Positions 25,950-37,198 of a stretch of 64,000 nucleotides of DNA are shown piece after piece (position 1 is the stretch's first letter; each line of letters opens with the position of its first letter). The notes under the pieces were generated by a model, which saw only the letters and a program-made list of their open reading frames with translations, did no database searches and was not told the origin of the DNA. Position numbers and translations under genes: made by a program. The stretch spans positions 4,790,501 through 4,854,500 of the forward strand of contig NZ_CP119421.1 of the NCBI RefSeq assembly GCF_030506305.1, in the 5' to 3' direction. The stretch is from Porifericola rhodea. GTDB taxonomy: Bacteria; Bacteroidota; Bacteroidia; Cytophagales; Cyclobacteriaceae.

Positions 25950-26837
25950 TTAACGATGAAAGCTGCTACCTATAAAACGTAGGCCACCCTCTATTCCACT
26001 GCGCCAGTAAGACCAGTTATGCTCTCCATCTCTCATTCTGAACTCGTGCGGTACATTTCTTTGGGTAAGAGTGATATGCATTAAGGCGTTACCCTCTGTT
26101 AGAAAGTCATCATCCCCACAGTCTATGTACCATTTTATACTTTCTAGTTGTTCGGTAGGTAATGTTTCTGCCAAATGCAGCGGGCTATACTTTTTCCAAT
26201 GTGGATTAACACGGTTTTCACCAGTGAGACCTTTTCCAAATAGAGGCCCCCCAACTCGCTCATAGTTTGTGTCATCCATAGCTATCATAGCTTCATCACT
26301 AAGGTAAGCACTGCTAAAAGGCACACAAACAGAAAATAGATTGGGGTGACGCATAGCCAAAATAGTGGAACCGTAGCCTCCCATAGAAAGCCCGGATATT
26401 GCCCTATATTGCTTCTCTTTTCTTACTCTATAGTTATCTTCTATAAATGGAATAAATTCCTCTATAAAAGCGCTTTCCCACTTTACTTCTCCCTCATAAT
26501 CATCAATGTAAAAGGAAGAACCTCCATCGGGCATTACGATTATCATAGGAGGTATTTCTCTGGTATGTATACCTTCGTCAGCGGCTGCATTCACCTCTCC
26601 AAATTGTACCCATGCCGTTTCGTCATCTGTATAACCATGTAATAAGTAAAGTATAGGATAATACCGACTAGAGGTCTCATAATCAGGAGGAAGATACACA
26701 GAGTACTCAAGTTCGTAGCCTAGGTTGCTACTAAGCATTTTAAGACTTTCTTTTACCTGACCGGAAGCATAATTCTGGGCGAAGCTCACTGAAAATGACA
26801 GCAGCAATAATACCATACTAGCTATGTGGTGTAGCAT
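25950..26837 (-). CDS. Secreted esterase (PF00756, feruloyl/acetyl esterase-like)
   Basis: A 295-residue exported esterase with a signal peptide (SMVLLLLSFSVSFAQ). The esterase-D/feruloyl-esterase fold is shown by YSVYLPPDYETSSRYYPILYLLHGYTDDE, IVMPDGGSSFYIDD, the nucleophile elbow GLSMGGYGS (Ser near 151), DCGDDDFL and a C-terminal DGEHNWSYWR with the catalytic His. Such enzymes in Bacteroidota often trim acyl groups from plant or algal polysaccharides, but the family also includes lipid mycolyltransferases and formylglutathione hydrolases. It lies 10 bp downstream of another secreted esterase on the same strand, so the pair forms an operon. Confidence 0.88.
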   Translation of the reverse strand: MLHHIASMVLLLLSFSVSFAQNYASGQVKESLKMLSSNLGYELEYSVYLPPDYETSSRYYPILYLLHGYTDDETAWVQFGEVNAAADEGIHTREIPPMIIVMPDGGSSFYIDDYEGEVKWESAFIEEFIPFIEDNYRVRKEKQYRAISGLSMGGYGSTILAMRHPNLFSVCVPFSSAYLSDEAMIAMDDTNYERVGGPLFGKGLTGENRVNPHWKKYSPLHLAETLPTEQLESIKWYIDCGDDDFLTEGNALMHITLTQRNVPHEFRMRDGEHNWSYWRSGIEGGLRFIGSSFHR

Positions 26838-26847
26838 AATTGATTGT

Positions 26848-27684
26848 TTAGTTTTTATCTAAAAACCCCATAGACATAAGAAACTTCTCGGTTTCCTTAA
26901 GAGTCTCATAAAAATACTTACCATCATTCCGGTTCAGGTTAAAAAAACCATGCTGGTGTCCCTCATATGTATGTAGCTGAGGTTCCAAACCTATTTCTTC
27001 CATTTTTGCTACCAGATCGTATACATTTTGCACAGGAACAGTGGTATCTCCGGTACCATGAAAGATAAGCGTCGGGGGTAGCTCTGCTGTCAATTGATGA
27101 TATGGTGAGAGTCGTAAACTATCTTCATCCATTTTTTCTGCTCCATACCCCACTGCTGTGGTATTAACTACCGGGTTAAAAAGAATTAAAGCATCAGGAG
27201 CCGGGTCAATAGTTTCAGTAGATTCTTCCGTAAGCGGAAGTGCTGTACAAAGTGCCAAATGCCCCCCTGCAGAACCTCCAGCAGCAGCCAGTTGGGTAGT
27301 ATCTATTCCCAGTTCATCTGCGTGCAGCTTAATGTAGCGCATGGCGGAACGAGCATCACTTACAGCTACCCGTGGATGAGTGCCATGCTTGGACATAATT
27401 CTGTAGTCTGGGGCGATGGCAATGATTCCCTTAGAAGCAAAATATTTACTCTGGGCGGCAAAGTGTTGACGATTGCCATAGACCCAGCCCCCTCCAAAAA
27501 AGAAGACAACTGCCGGAAGCTTTTCTCCAGTAGCCTCTTTTGGGTAGTAAATATCCATACTTAGGTTTGCTTCAGAAGTTTCTTTGTAAATTAAGTTTGT
27601 AAGCTTATAGGATGTAGTATCAAAACTTTGCGCATTTAGGTTAACACTTAATAATAAGGCAAGTAAAAAAGGGATTATTCGCAT
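26848..27684 (-). CDS. Secreted BD-FAE/HSL-like esterase
   Basis: A 278-residue exported alpha/beta-hydrolase with a clear signal peptide (FLLALLLSVNLNAQS). It has the hormone-sensitive-lipase/BD-FAE-type oxyanion motif VVFFFGGGWVYG, PDYRIMSKHGTHP, the nucleophile elbow GGSAGG (Ser near 138), an acid in FHGTGDTTVPVQN and a His in YEGHQHGFFN. The arrangement resembles bifunctional carbohydrate esterases acting on acetylated or feruloylated xylan. It is the first gene of a two-esterase operon. A role in hemicellulose trimming is inference. Confidence 0.87.
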   Translation of the reverse strand: MRIIPFLLALLLSVNLNAQSFDTTSYKLTNLIYKETSEANLSMDIYYPKEATGEKLPAVVFFFGGGWVYGNRQHFAAQSKYFASKGIIAIAPDYRIMSKHGTHPRVAVSDARSAMRYIKLHADELGIDTTQLAAAGGSAGGHLALCTALPLTEESTETIDPAPDALILFNPVVNTTAVGYGAEKMDEDSLRLSPYHQLTAELPPTLIFHGTGDTTVPVQNVYDLVAKMEEIGLEPQLHTYEGHQHGFFNLNRNDGKYFYETLKETEKFLMSMGFLDKN

Positions 27685-27877
27685 AGTGTATTCATTGAAA
27701 TCTATCTAAATAAGGACAAAAATTTTACAATTTCCCAATTTGCGACTAACTTACCGCACAATATAGAATTCTGTGATTTTGTTACGTTTTTGTCTTCTAA
27801 ATAGACAATTTAATAATGCAGATCACGATTTTTTAAGATAATTTTTCAATTTCAAATCATAAAAATCCTTCACAAGC

Positions 27878-30148
27878 ATGGCTTTTGACATTGACATGAT
27901 CAAAGACGTGTACGCCCGCATGGGTGACCGTATTGATAAAGCAAGAAACATTGTAGGTCGTCCCCTGACCTTTGCGGAAAAGATATTGTATGCCCACTTG
28001 TATAAAGGTGATACTACTGAAGCGTACGAAAGAGGTAAAGACTATGTAGATTTTCAGCCTGACCGTGTAGCTATGCAGGATGCTACCGCTCAGATGGCTC
28101 TGCTCCAGTTTATGCAGGCCGGTAAAGATAAAGTAGCTGTACCTTCAACTGTGCACTGCGACCACCTGATCCAGGCTAAAGTAGGTGCGATACAAGACTT
28201 AAAAACAGCAGTAGAAACTAACAAAGAAGTTTACGACTTCCTTTCTTCTGTATCTAACAAATATGGCTTAGGCTTCTGGAAACCAGGGGCTGGTATTATT
28301 CACCAGGTTGTGCTTGAAAACTATGCATTCCCAGGTGGTATGATGATTGGAACTGACTCTCATACTCCTAATGCAGGTGGTCTTGGTATGATCGCTATTG
28401 GTGTTGGTGGTGCAGATGCTGTAGACGTAATGGCAGGTATGCCCTGGGAGCTTAAGTTTCCTAAGCTTATTGGTGTAAAGCTTACCGGAAAAATGAGCGG
28501 CTGGACATCTGCCAAGGATGTAATCCTTAAAGTGGCGGGTATTTTAACAGTAAAAGGTGGTACCGGAGCTATTGTAGAGTACTTTGGCGATGGCGCTGAT
28601 GCTCTTTCTTGTACTGGTAAAGGTACAATCTGTAACATGGGAGCTGAGATTGGTGCAACCACCTCGCTTTTCCATTACAGCAAAAAAATGAAAGACTACT
28701 TAGAAGCTACAGACCGTGCAGATATTGCTGCGGAAGTAGAAAAAGTAGCGGATCACCTTCGTGCTGACCCTGAAGTATTTGAAGCTCCTGAAAAATATTA
28801 CGATCAGGTTATAGAAATTGACCTGAGCGAGCTTGAGCCTCATGTAAACGGACCTTTCACTCCTGACCTGGCCTGGCCTATCTCAAAACTTGCAGAAGCA
28901 GTTAAAAAACATGAGTGGCCAGAAGAAATTGAAGTGGGCCTCATTGGTTCTTGTACCAACTCCTCTTACGAAGATATTACCAGAGCTGCTTCTATAGCGC
29001 AGCAGGCCATAGACAAAAATCTAAAGGCAAAGTCTGAGTACACCATTACTCCTGGTTCTGAAATGGTTCGTTTTACCGCTGATCGTGATGGTCTGTTAAA
29101 TACATTTGACCAGATGGGCGGTGTGGTACTAGCCAATGCTTGTGGTCCTTGTATCGGACAGTGGGCGCGCCATACTGATGACCCAGACAAGAAAAACACT
29201 ATTGTTACCTCATTTAACCGTAACTTTGCCAAGCGTAATGATGGTAACCCTAATACACACTCATTTGTAGCTTCTCCAGAGCTAACTACAGCACTGGCTA
29301 TCGCTGGTCGCCTTACTTTCAACCCTATGAAGGATAAGCTGAAAAATGAGAATGGCGAAGAGGTGATGCTGGATGAACCTCAGGGTATTGAGCTTCCGCC
29401 TAAAGGATTTGCTGTAGAAGATGCTGGTTATCAAGAACCTGCTAAAGATGGAAGTGGCGTAGAAGTGGTAGTTAAGCCTGACTCTGACCGTCTGCAAATA
29501 CTTACTCCTTTTGAGCCCTGGAATGGTGGTAATATTACCGGCATGAAGCTATTGCTTAAAGCATTTGGAAAGTGTACTACTGACCATATTTCAATGGCTG
29601 GGCCCTGGTTACGTTATCGTGGTCACCTGGATAATATCTCTAACAACTGTTTTATTGGTGCTATCAATGCTTACAACAAAGAAGCAAACAAAGTAAAAAG
29701 CCAGTTGAGTGGTGAGTATGGTGCTGTGCCTGATACTGCCAGAGTATACAAAGCGGAAAACGTGCCTACTATCGTAGTTGGAGATGAAAACTACGGTGAG
29801 GGTTCTTCTCGTGAGCACGCTGCTATGGAGCCTCGTCACTTAGGGGTAAAAGTAGTTTTGGTTAAATCTTTTGCTCGTATTCACGAGACTAACCTTAAAA
29901 AACAAGGTATGCTGGCACTTACTTTTGCTAACCCAGCAGACTATGACAAGGTGAAAGAAGATGATACTATTGAAACTGTAGACCTTGACCAGTTTGCTCC
30001 TGACAAGCAGGTAACGCTAAAACTGATTCATGCAGATGGTTCTGAAGACCTGATCAAGACAAACCACACTTATAATGAAAATCAAATAGAGTGGTTCAAG
30101 TCAGGTTCAGCGCTTAACCTGATCAGAAAATTAGAAGGAAAAGCCTAA
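27878..30148 (+). CDS. Aconitate hydratase, mitochondrial-type
   Basis: TCA-cycle enzyme converting citrate to isocitrate through cis-aconitate. The 756-residue length and sequence fit the mitochondrial/Bacteroidota aconitase type, not the longer AcnA or AcnB. The 4Fe-4S ligands are in [11 protein letters not shown] and [10 protein letters not shown]. Other family signatures are [40 protein letters not shown] and, in the swivel domain, [17 protein letters not shown] with the catalytic Ser/Arg region [15 protein letters not shown]. It is a single gene with its own terminator. No citrate synthase or isocitrate dehydrogenase gene is adjacent. Confidence 0.96.
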   Translation: MAFDIDMIKDVYARMGDRIDKARNIVGRPLTFAEKILYAHLYKGDTTEAYERGKDYVDFQPDRVAMQDATAQMALLQFMQAGKDKVAVPSTVHCDHLIQAKVGAIQDLKTAVETNKEVYDFLSSVSNKYGLGFWKPGAGIIHQVVLENYAFPGGMMIGTDSHTPNAGGLGMIAIGVGGADAVDVMAGMPWELKFPKLIGVKLTGKMSGWTSAKDVILKVAGILTVKGGTGAIVEYFGDGADALSCTGKGTICNMGAEIGATTSLFHYSKKMKDYLEATDRADIAAEVEKVADHLRADPEVFEAPEKYYDQVIEIDLSELEPHVNGPFTPDLAWPISKLAEAVKKHEWPEEIEVGLIGSCTNSSYEDITRAASIAQQAIDKNLKAKSEYTITPGSEMVRFTADRDGLLNTFDQMGGVVLANACGPCIGQWARHTDDPDKKNTIVTSFNRNFAKRNDGNPNTHSFVASPELTTALAIAGRLTFNPMKDKLKNENGEEVMLDEPQGIELPPKGFAVEDAGYQEPAKDGSGVEVVVKPDSDRLQILTPFEPWNGGNITGMKLLLKAFGKCTTDHISMAGPWLRYRGHLDNISNNCFIGAINAYNKEANKVKSQLSGEYGAVPDTARVYKAENVPTIVVGDENYGEGSSREHAAMEPRHLGVKVVLVKSFARIHETNLKKQGMLALTFANPADYDKVKEDDTIETVDLDQFAPDKQVTLKLIHADGSEDLIKTNHTYNENQIEWFKSGSALNLIRKLEGKA

Positions 30149-30170
30149 TCAGCTTTAACAATAAATTCAA

Positions 30171-30199
30171 AACTCCATCTTTCGGGATGGAGTTTTTTT
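30171..30199 (+). terminator. Rho-independent terminator after aconitase
   Basis: Stem AACTCCATC / GATGGAGTT with loop TTTCGG, followed by a T run. It also lies just beyond the convergent mutase operon end. Confidence 0.92.
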
Positions 30200-30227
30200 G
30201 TTTAAACCTATTTTATCTTAAGCTTTG

Positions 30228-32366
30228 CTACTCCTGCATTAGAGCTAACAAAATTTCCTGTGCTGCTTTTGCAATTACCGTTCCCGGGCCAAAAACTTTA
30301 AGCACCCCTTCTTTATATAAAAATTCATAATCTTTAGGAGGTATTACACCACCTGCTATGATGCCGATATCCTCACGCTCTATTTTTTTAAGCTCTGCTT
30401 TGAGTTCCGGGATTAAAGTTTTGTGCCCACCGGCAAGACTGGATACCCCAATCACATGGACATCATTCTCCGCCGCCTGCCTGGCCACCTCTTCAGGAGT
30501 CTGGAACAAAGGACCTATGTCTACGTCAAAGCCTAAATCGGCAAAACTGGTAGCAATCACCTTAGCACCTCTATCGTGACCATCCTGCCCCATCTTCGCG
30601 ACCATTATCCGGGGACGCCGTCCTTCTAGCCTGGCAAACTCATCAGACAGTTTGCGTGCTTCTGTAAAATCTTTGTTGTTTGACACTTCTCTTGCGTATA
30701 CTCCAGAAATAGTTTTGACTGTTGCCTGAAACCTTCCATAGACTTTTTCCATAGCCTCTGAAATTTCGCCCAGTGTTGCTCTTTTACGAGCAGCATCCAT
30801 AGCCAGGCTTAGTAGATTTCCATTGTTATTAGCCGCGCAGCTAGTTAAAGCTTCTAGCGCTTTTTTTACTTCCGCCTGATTTCGTCTTCCTTTAACTTCT
30901 TTAATTCTGGCAAGCTGAGCAGCTTTCACCTGCGCATTATCTACTTCTCTTAAATCAAAAGATTCATCTTCACCAATGGCATGTTCTACCCGGAAAGCAT
31001 TTACTCCGATAATTGATTCCTGAGCTGAGTCTATTCGTGCCTGTTTACGAGCAGCAGCTTCTTCTATCCTCATTTTTGGAATACCTTTTTCAATTGCTTT
31101 GGTCATTCCCCCTACCTCTTCCACTTCCTTAATCAACTGCAAAGCCCGGCGGCAAAGCGCATCTGTAAGATACTCAACATAGTAAGAGCCCCCCCAGGGG
31201 TCCACAATATGTGTAATATCAATTTCTTCCTGTAAGTAAAGCTGGGTATTACGGGCAATACGGGCAGAAAACTCAGTCGGTAAAGCTATAGCTTCATCCA
31301 GTGAATTAGTGTGTAAAGATTGCGTACCCCCAAAGACTGCGGCCATAGCTTCTATACACGTACGAGCTACATTATTAAAAGGATCTTGTTCGGTAAGACT
31401 ATAGCCTGATGTCTGACTATGAGCTCGTAAGGCTAAAGATTTTGGATTTTTGGGATCAAATTGTTTTAAGAGCCTGGCCCATAGTAAACGTCCCGCTCTG
31501 AGTTTAGCAACCTCCATAAAATGGTGCATGCCAATGCCCCAAAAGAATGACAGGCGAGGGGCAAAATCATCAATTTTTAAGCCGGTTTTCAAGCCTGTTC
31601 TCACATACTCCAAACCATCTGCCAGCGTATAGCCTAATTCCAGATCTGCCGGGGCTCCGGCCTCATGCATATGGTAACCGCTGATACTTATGGAGTTAAA
31701 ACGTGGCATATGCCGGGCTGTATATGAAAAAATATCAGCGATAATTTTTAGAGAAGGTTCAGGCGGATAGATGTAAGTGTTACGAACCATAAATTCTTTA
31801 AGGATATCATTCTGGATGGTGCCACTCAGTTGCTCAGGCTTAACGCCCTGCTCTTCCGCTGCTACAATAAAAAAAGCCATTACAGGAATTACGGCACCAT
31901 TCATAGTCATAGACACCGACATCTTATCCAAAGGAATCTGGTCAAAAAGTATTTTCATATCCTCAACCGTATCTATCGCTACCCCTGCTTTACCCACATC
32001 TCCGCTAACTCTGGGATGATCAGAATCATAACCTCTATGTGTGGCTAAATCAAAAGCAACTGATAAACCCTTTTGGCCGGCGGCCAGATTTTTTCTGTAA
32101 AAGTCATTAGACTCTTCCGCTGTTGAAAATCCTGCATACTGGCGAATAGTCCAGGGGCGCGTTGCATACATACTAGCATATGGACCTCGCAGATAAGGCG
32201 GTAATCCGGCTACAAATCTGGTATGATCAGTATGAGCAATATCACTTTGACTATAGAAAGGAGCTATTTTTATTCGCTCTGGAGACTCCCATACTTCGTC
32301 TGAACTAGTATTTTGCTCATTTGAAGCTTTACTACTGAACTTATATTTTCTAAAATCAGGCTTCAT
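30228..32366 (-). CDS. mutB: Methylmalonyl-CoA mutase, large (catalytic, B12-binding) subunit
   Basis: Adenosylcobalamin enzyme interconverting succinyl-CoA and (R)-methylmalonyl-CoA, used in propionate metabolism. The 712-residue protein has the TIM-barrel substrate domain ([82 protein letters not shown]). The C-terminal cobalamin domain has the DxHxxG lower-ligand motif in GQDGHDRGA (near residue 594) and GVSSLAGGH. The length fits the large subunit. It starts 11 bp inside the end of the small-subunit gene, so translation is probably coupled. No meaB chaperone or epimerase gene is adjacent. Confidence 0.96.
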   Translation of the reverse strand: MKPDFRKYKFSSKASNEQNTSSDEVWESPERIKIAPFYSQSDIAHTDHTRFVAGLPPYLRGPYASMYATRPWTIRQYAGFSTAEESNDFYRKNLAAGQKGLSVAFDLATHRGYDSDHPRVSGDVGKAGVAIDTVEDMKILFDQIPLDKMSVSMTMNGAVIPVMAFFIVAAEEQGVKPEQLSGTIQNDILKEFMVRNTYIYPPEPSLKIIADIFSYTARHMPRFNSISISGYHMHEAGAPADLELGYTLADGLEYVRTGLKTGLKIDDFAPRLSFFWGIGMHHFMEVAKLRAGRLLWARLLKQFDPKNPKSLALRAHSQTSGYSLTEQDPFNNVARTCIEAMAAVFGGTQSLHTNSLDEAIALPTEFSARIARNTQLYLQEEIDITHIVDPWGGSYYVEYLTDALCRRALQLIKEVEEVGGMTKAIEKGIPKMRIEEAAARKQARIDSAQESIIGVNAFRVEHAIGEDESFDLREVDNAQVKAAQLARIKEVKGRRNQAEVKKALEALTSCAANNNGNLLSLAMDAARKRATLGEISEAMEKVYGRFQATVKTISGVYAREVSNNKDFTEARKLSDEFARLEGRRPRIMVAKMGQDGHDRGAKVIATSFADLGFDVDIGPLFQTPEEVARQAAENDVHVIGVSSLAGGHKTLIPELKAELKKIEREDIGIIAGGVIPPKDYEFLYKEGVLKVFGPGTVIAKAAQEILLALMQE

Positions 32367-34173
32367 TCAACTTCAGATTAATGCGTTCAAAAAATTTATG
32401 AGCAAAGTCAGGAACATGCATTCCCCACCTAATAAAGTCAAAAATGCCATAAGCTGAAGCTTCTGAAGATATCTGAGGAGGGTAACCCGCCAAAATCAGC
32501 GGAAAGTAGTAGGATTGACTTATAGATTTAAGCTGAGCTGGGTTAAGCATTTCATATTGTTCATCATCACTTATGATAACTAATCCATCATATGCTTCAA
32601 GAGAGTTGTCTGGGTGGTTTAAATCAAATAAAGATGAAGATAAATATGTGCTCTCCATACCAATTGTTGAGAGTATATCCCGCACAAAAGAAACCCTGGT
32701 ACTTATGATTGCAGCTTTAGCCTTATTGTTCAACTTAAGAATACCTAATACTGGTCTACTCCCTCCATGAGCTACATACTGGTCTACAGAAAAGCGAATG
32801 TTTTCTATAACAGAAGGCCCATTAATAGAAGTTAAATCACCGCTTGGCTGGTTAGATTTTATTAGTTCAGGAACTTTGTTTGTACTGTCAGCATATCTGT
32901 TTGCTCCTACCAGTACTTTTTTCAACCCACTTACCTGATTAAGGTATTTATTTGTATTCTGTTTGATATCCCGCTGAACCTTTCCATTTTTATATGCTTC
33001 TAACAATCCTCCTTCCTGCTCAATTTCTAAAAAATATGCCCAGGCTTTTGTAGCGATTTGCTCGGTAAGTTCTTCTATAGCATAAGAGCCAGCCAACGGA
33101 TCATTCACCAAATCCAGATGAGACTCATGCTTAAGCATGTGAGATATATTACGCGCTATTCTTCTGCCAAAACTATTATCAGTAGTATCAGATAGATTAT
33201 GAGAAGAAATTGAGATGTATTGGCAGGCACCTAGTACAGCAGCCATAGCTTCTGAGGTATTCCGAAGCATATTAGTATTTATATCATAAGCTGATTTATT
33301 ATAAGTGGAAGATATTGCCCGGATGGGAATATCTACTGACTCGCTTAGACCATAAGCTTCAGCAAGTTGTTGCAATAATATTTTGAAGACTCTAAACTTA
33401 GCAATATCAATAAAGTAGGCAGACCGAGTACCCAGGCTAATACTGAGGTTGTTAAACAAATGATGGACTTTATGCCCCTTATCAGTCAGATAATCCAGGT
33501 AGCTTACTATCAAACTTAAACTTATTCCTAACTCCTGTACTACCGAAGCTCCGCTATTTGTAAGAAACGATCCGTCTACACTTAGCTTCTTCATTTTAGG
33601 TATATCCTTCTTTAACAAAGCAGAAAGTAAAGCCAGACCTGAACTGGGATCTTGCTTTTTCAGCAGATGTTCTTCCAGGGGTGAGAGTAGGATCAGCCCA
33701 CGCATCACCTTAGAAAATTCCAAATTTTCAACTTTTAAATTAGTGGGTAATTTAAGGTTAATTGAAACCCCATCAAGTAATATATCCTGAAGTAATTCTT
33801 TCCATAAAGGAGCTTGGAAAAATCCTGTGCAGTCAAAATAAAGAGCTTCTGTACCCTGCTCAAGAAATTGCAAAGCTAAGCGGTTGGCTTCCACCTCTTT
33901 AAGCTCATGATTCAGGTATATTTTATCTTCAAATTCCCAGTTTTTTGGGATGTAAGCTTTGTCAGTTTTTTGAAGGTTTTTGTAAAAAAGTGAAGAATTA
34001 TTCGTCTTTGTATAAAAAGGATACATCTGAATACCATCTACCTCTTTTCCAAGCAAAAATTTCTGAAAATCCTTACGCTCAAAATTTCGGGCTGCTTGCT
34101 CCTTCCACTCCTCCAGGGTATGAGATGAGAAGTCTCCAAAGAGTGGGTTCATATCTTGGTAAAGTAATGACAT
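32356..34173 (-). CDS. mutA: Methylmalonyl-CoA mutase, small subunit
   Basis: The 605-residue non-catalytic partner of the large subunit, forming the alpha-beta heterodimer. It keeps the mutase barrel pattern ([48 protein letters not shown] in outline). It is much more divergent than the large subunit and lacks the DxHxxG cobalamin-ligand motif in its C-terminal domain. That is normal for small subunits. The ATG at 34173 gives [19 protein letters not shown]. It is the first gene of the two-gene operon, just downstream of the AT-rich dnaA leader on the other strand. Confidence 0.94.
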   Translation of the reverse strand: MSLLYQDMNPLFGDFSSHTLEEWKEQAARNFERKDFQKFLLGKEVDGIQMYPFYTKTNNSSLFYKNLQKTDKAYIPKNWEFEDKIYLNHELKEVEANRLALQFLEQGTEALYFDCTGFFQAPLWKELLQDILLDGVSINLKLPTNLKVENLEFSKVMRGLILLSPLEEHLLKKQDPSSGLALLSALLKKDIPKMKKLSVDGSFLTNSGASVVQELGISLSLIVSYLDYLTDKGHKVHHLFNNLSISLGTRSAYFIDIAKFRVFKILLQQLAEAYGLSESVDIPIRAISSTYNKSAYDINTNMLRNTSEAMAAVLGACQYISISSHNLSDTTDNSFGRRIARNISHMLKHESHLDLVNDPLAGSYAIEELTEQIATKAWAYFLEIEQEGGLLEAYKNGKVQRDIKQNTNKYLNQVSGLKKVLVGANRYADSTNKVPELIKSNQPSGDLTSINGPSVIENIRFSVDQYVAHGGSRPVLGILKLNNKAKAAIISTRVSFVRDILSTIGMESTYLSSSLFDLNHPDNSLEAYDGLVIISDDEQYEMLNPAQLKSISQSYYFPLILAGYPPQISSEASAYGIFDFIRWGMHVPDFAHKFFERINLKLNEA

Positions 34174-34772
34174 GCAAAAAGTTAAGTAAAATGAAAGAAT
34201 AAATAAACCAGCTAAAGAGAAATAGTGATCATTTACATCTGCTGAAATACAAGTGCTTACAGATTAAAAATCTTACATAAATCATACACAATAAATATGA
34301 TTATACCAATAAATTATGATAAATATTAAATCAAAATTTAAAGAAAAATAAGTCTGAATTAATTTGATATTCAACTAGTTTTCACTTCGGATTTCTCATA
34401 AAATTTCGCTCTTCATCAGCAAATAAATTTATAGAAAAAATTTCAAAAAAATTTTCATCAGCTCAATACCTACTAAAATTAATTCATTATAAAATACTGA
34501 TTTACAGATATTTAAATATAAGTATTTAAACTATATTAATGGTTTATACTCTTTTATAAAACGCATAAACCTATGTGTTTTTCCTATAAGAGATATAGCT
34601 ATTTACGCAGCTTTTGAAGCTTTCATTTGAGTCAAGAAAATAGCTGTTTTTTTGTTTTCTATTTTTTTTTCATTTTTACCAACCCTCGCAAGTTAATTCT
34701 TCAGTTGAGAACCTAATTTGTGAACATCAGTTAATAAGATTTCCAGCATTAAATAATGCGACAAATTTGAAT
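34174..34772. other. AT-rich region upstream of dnaA with nested inverted repeat
   Basis: A gap of about 600 bp between divergent mutA and dnaA, very rich in A and T. At 34597-34645 an 8-bp inverted repeat (AGCTATTT / AAATAGCT) encloses a second one (AGCTT-TTG-AAGCT, 34609-34621) and is followed by T-rich DNA to about 34675. That resembles a terminator- or leader-like structure before dnaA. Only one near-consensus DnaA box was seen (TCATACACA, 34282-34290), so I do not call an origin. Confidence 0.5.
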
Positions 34773-36257
34773 ATGCTTATGAGCCCTAACCCTATGCTGA
34801 TGCAAAAAGATCATCAAATCGTCTGGAACAATTGTTTACAGATCATAAGGGATAATGTAGGCGAACAAAGTTTTAAAACCTGGTTTGCACCGATCAAACC
34901 ATTACGTTTAGTCAATAAAACACTTACTTTACAAGTACCCAGTCAGTTCTTTTTTGAGTGGTTAGAGGAGCACTATGTCTATTTATTAAGAAAGGCAATA
35001 GACTCTGAGATTGGTTTAGATGGACAGTTAGAATACTCTGTAATTGTAGAAAACAATAACCAGAAGAATAAACAACAAACAGTAAATACACCAGCACCTC
35101 AGAACAACTATCAGGCTAACTCAAAATCGTACAATAAACAAAGAACTGATAACAGAAGAGGACCTCAGCAAAATAACATTAATTACGAAGGCCCTTTTTC
35201 TTTTCAAAACATTGAAAGTTTAAAGCAGGCTTCTCAGTTAAATGCAAAATATGATTTTGACTCTTATATAGAGGGAGACTGTAATAGGTTGGCACGCTCA
35301 GCAGGCTATGCTGTAGCTATGAAACCAGGTAATACCGCATTCAACCCCTTAATGTTATATGGGGGTGTAGGACTCGGAAAAACTCATCTGGTACAAGCTA
35401 TTGGGAATGAGATTAAAAGGAGCTTTGACGACAAGTTCGTACTATATGTCTCTTCAGAGAAATTTACCTCTCAGTTTATTGAGGCTCTGAAAAACAATAA
35501 CGTTCAGAAGTTTACTAACTTCTACTTACAAGTAGAGGTTCTGATTATTGATGACATTCAGTTTTTATCTGGTAAAGAAAAAACACAGGAAATTTTCTTC
35601 CATATATTTAACCACCTGCACCAGTCTGGTAAGCAGATTATTATGACAAGTGACTGCCCACCCAGAGACTTGCATGGACTGACGGAAAGGCTTATCTCTC
35701 GTTTTAAGTGGGGACTTACTGCCGATTTGCAGACGCCTGACTTTGAGACAAGAATTGCTATTATCCAACGCAAGATGCAGAGTGATGGCATTTACATTCC
35801 TGATGATGTTATTGAATATATTGCGTATAATGTAGATACTAATGTTAGAGAACTGGAAGGTATACTGGTTTCTTTAATTGCTCATGCTTCTCTTAATGAG
35901 AGAAATATTGATCTGGAGCTGACTAAACAGATATTAAAGAACATTGTACAAAATACTGAGCCGGAACTTAACGTTGATCAAATACAGAAAACTACTGCCA
36001 AGCAGTTTAATACCACTCTGGAAGACCTGAAATCTAAAACCAGAAAGAAAGATGTGGTAGTAGCCAGGCAGGTAGCTATGTTTCTGGCAAAAGAGTACAC
36101 TAAAAATTCACTGAAAGTGATTGGATACCATTTTGGTGGTAGAGACCATGCTACGGTTATTCACGCAGTAAAATGTGTACAGGAAATGATTGAAACTAAT
36201 CCTCAGATTGCAGAAGAAATAAGAAGCATCAAGACCAAGCTGAAGATTAAGAAATAA
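34773..36257 (+). CDS. dnaA: Chromosomal replication initiator DnaA
   Basis: Binds DnaA boxes at the origin, opens it and loads the helicase. The 494-residue protein has domain I (VWNNCLQIIRDNVGEQSFKTWFAPI), a polar Asn/Gln-rich linker domain II (about 95-140), and the AAA+ domain with Walker A GGVGLGKTHL (about 196) and Walker B LIIDDIQFL. Domain IV has the family signature GGRDHATVIHA. The start is ambiguous: ATG at 34773 or 34779, or an in-frame TTG at 34767. I prefer 34773. dnaN and recF do not follow, which is common in Bacteroidota. The gene ends 11 bp before a secreted-protein gene. Confidence 0.97.
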   Translation: MLMSPNPMLMQKDHQIVWNNCLQIIRDNVGEQSFKTWFAPIKPLRLVNKTLTLQVPSQFFFEWLEEHYVYLLRKAIDSEIGLDGQLEYSVIVENNNQKNKQQTVNTPAPQNNYQANSKSYNKQRTDNRRGPQQNNINYEGPFSFQNIESLKQASQLNAKYDFDSYIEGDCNRLARSAGYAVAMKPGNTAFNPLMLYGGVGLGKTHLVQAIGNEIKRSFDDKFVLYVSSEKFTSQFIEALKNNNVQKFTNFYLQVEVLIIDDIQFLSGKEKTQEIFFHIFNHLHQSGKQIIMTSDCPPRDLHGLTERLISRFKWGLTADLQTPDFETRIAIIQRKMQSDGIYIPDDVIEYIAYNVDTNVRELEGILVSLIAHASLNERNIDLELTKQILKNIVQNTEPELNVDQIQKTTAKQFNTTLEDLKSKTRKKDVVVARQVAMFLAKEYTKNSLKVIGYHFGGRDHATVIHAVKCVQEMIETNPQIAEEIRSIKTKLKIKK

Positions 36258-36268
36258 CTGCTTTTCTT

Positions 36269-37198
36269 ATGAAGCCATTCTTATATGCATTCATACTACT
36301 CCTAGCCCCTAGCCTATCATTAGCTCAGGGGCTAAGAGTAGAAAAAAGACTTATCCTAAGCGCTCCACTTCAACACGAAGGAGTATCACGCTACATCACT
36401 ATTCAAAACAGAAGTAGTGAAGATGCTCAAATTAAAAAGCTTGTTCTTAAAGGAAAGCAAGCCACCAACTTCCAGTTGAGCACAGCCATTACCTTCCCCC
36501 TTACGGTAAAAGCAGACGACTCTGTACAACTTAATTTTAGCTTTTCTCCTGATTCTAAGTTAGGCCGTTACCTGGCAACTCTTGAGATTTACTCTGAAAG
36601 TTTTGAAAACAAAAAAGCTAATGTAAGGCTGGTTGGCTTAGCTACAGATGAAAAAGAGCCTGAACTACACACTATAGTAGAAACGCTTGGGTTAAATGTT
36701 AACGTTAAAGATGCTTTGATGCAAACCAATGATGATGAAGCCTTGCTTGGAGACGAGATTAAGGTATCTCAGTTTGTACAATCTTCTGACAATAAAGTAA
36801 AAATTACACCTTTGGCTCGTTACTCTAGTAGTAGCCAGGTTCCGTTTGGCTTCTATACTGAAGAGAATAATCAGCTTAGATATGGCAAAGTAGGCACCCT
36901 TTCGGGGGGGCACCTACAGCACCACACTCTGTTTCCACGACTGACTTCAGGTAAATTAAGGTTTGATCCCGGAGTAAACAGTTTTGGTATTTTTATTTCC
37001 ACAGCTTCAGCCGCCGCCTATACGGATTCATCACTAAATAATGATGATAAACATGCCTGCAAAGTTTTTATGCTTAAAAATGCTAAGGGAGAAATCGTTG
37101 AAGGCCAGTACCTAATTTGTTTTGATGAGGACGGAGATAGTGATTTTCAGGATTACATCTTCCTCATCAGCAACGTAAGTCCATTAGCTGCTCCTTAA
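36269..37198 (+). CDS. Secreted protein with ASH-like N-terminus and DUF4114-like C-terminus
   Basis: A 309-residue exported protein with a signal peptide (YAFILLLAPSLSLAQG). Residues about 25-130 look like an Ig-like ASH/DUF1573-type domain (RYITIQNRSSEDAQIKKLVL, NFSFSPDSKLGRYLATLEIYSE). The end carries YLICFDEDGDSDFQDYIFLISNV, which resembles the DUF4114 closing motif (F-E-D ... D-x-D-Y-N-D-x-x-F). The function is unknown; such proteins are usually cell-surface or matrix components. It begins 11 bp after dnaA, so it is probably read through from it, although a functional link is not evident. Its 3' end overlaps the convergent phosphoesterase gene by 4 bp. Confidence 0.7.
   Translation: MKPFLYAFILLLAPSLSLAQGLRVEKRLILSAPLQHEGVSRYITIQNRSSEDAQIKKLVLKGKQATNFQLSTAITFPLTVKADDSVQLNFSFSPDSKLGRYLATLEIYSESFENKKANVRLVGLATDEKEPELHTIVETLGLNVNVKDALMQTNDDEALLGDEIKVSQFVQSSDNKVKITPLARYSSSSQVPFGFYTEENNQLRYGKVGTLSGGHLQHHTLFPRLTSGKLRFDPGVNSFGIFISTASAAAYTDSSLNNDDKHACKVFMLKNAKGEIVEGQYLICFDEDGDSDFQDYIFLISNVSPLAAP

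Noticed and set aside
32356-34173. Damaged methylmalonyl-CoA mutase gene because the cobalamin motif is missing
   Set aside because: Small subunits normally lack the DxHxxG motif; the gene is full length and coupled to mutB.
34174-34772. Replication origin next to dnaA
   Set aside because: Only one near-match to a DnaA box was found and no box cluster. dnaN is not adjacent, and origin position in this phylum is not fixed to dnaA.
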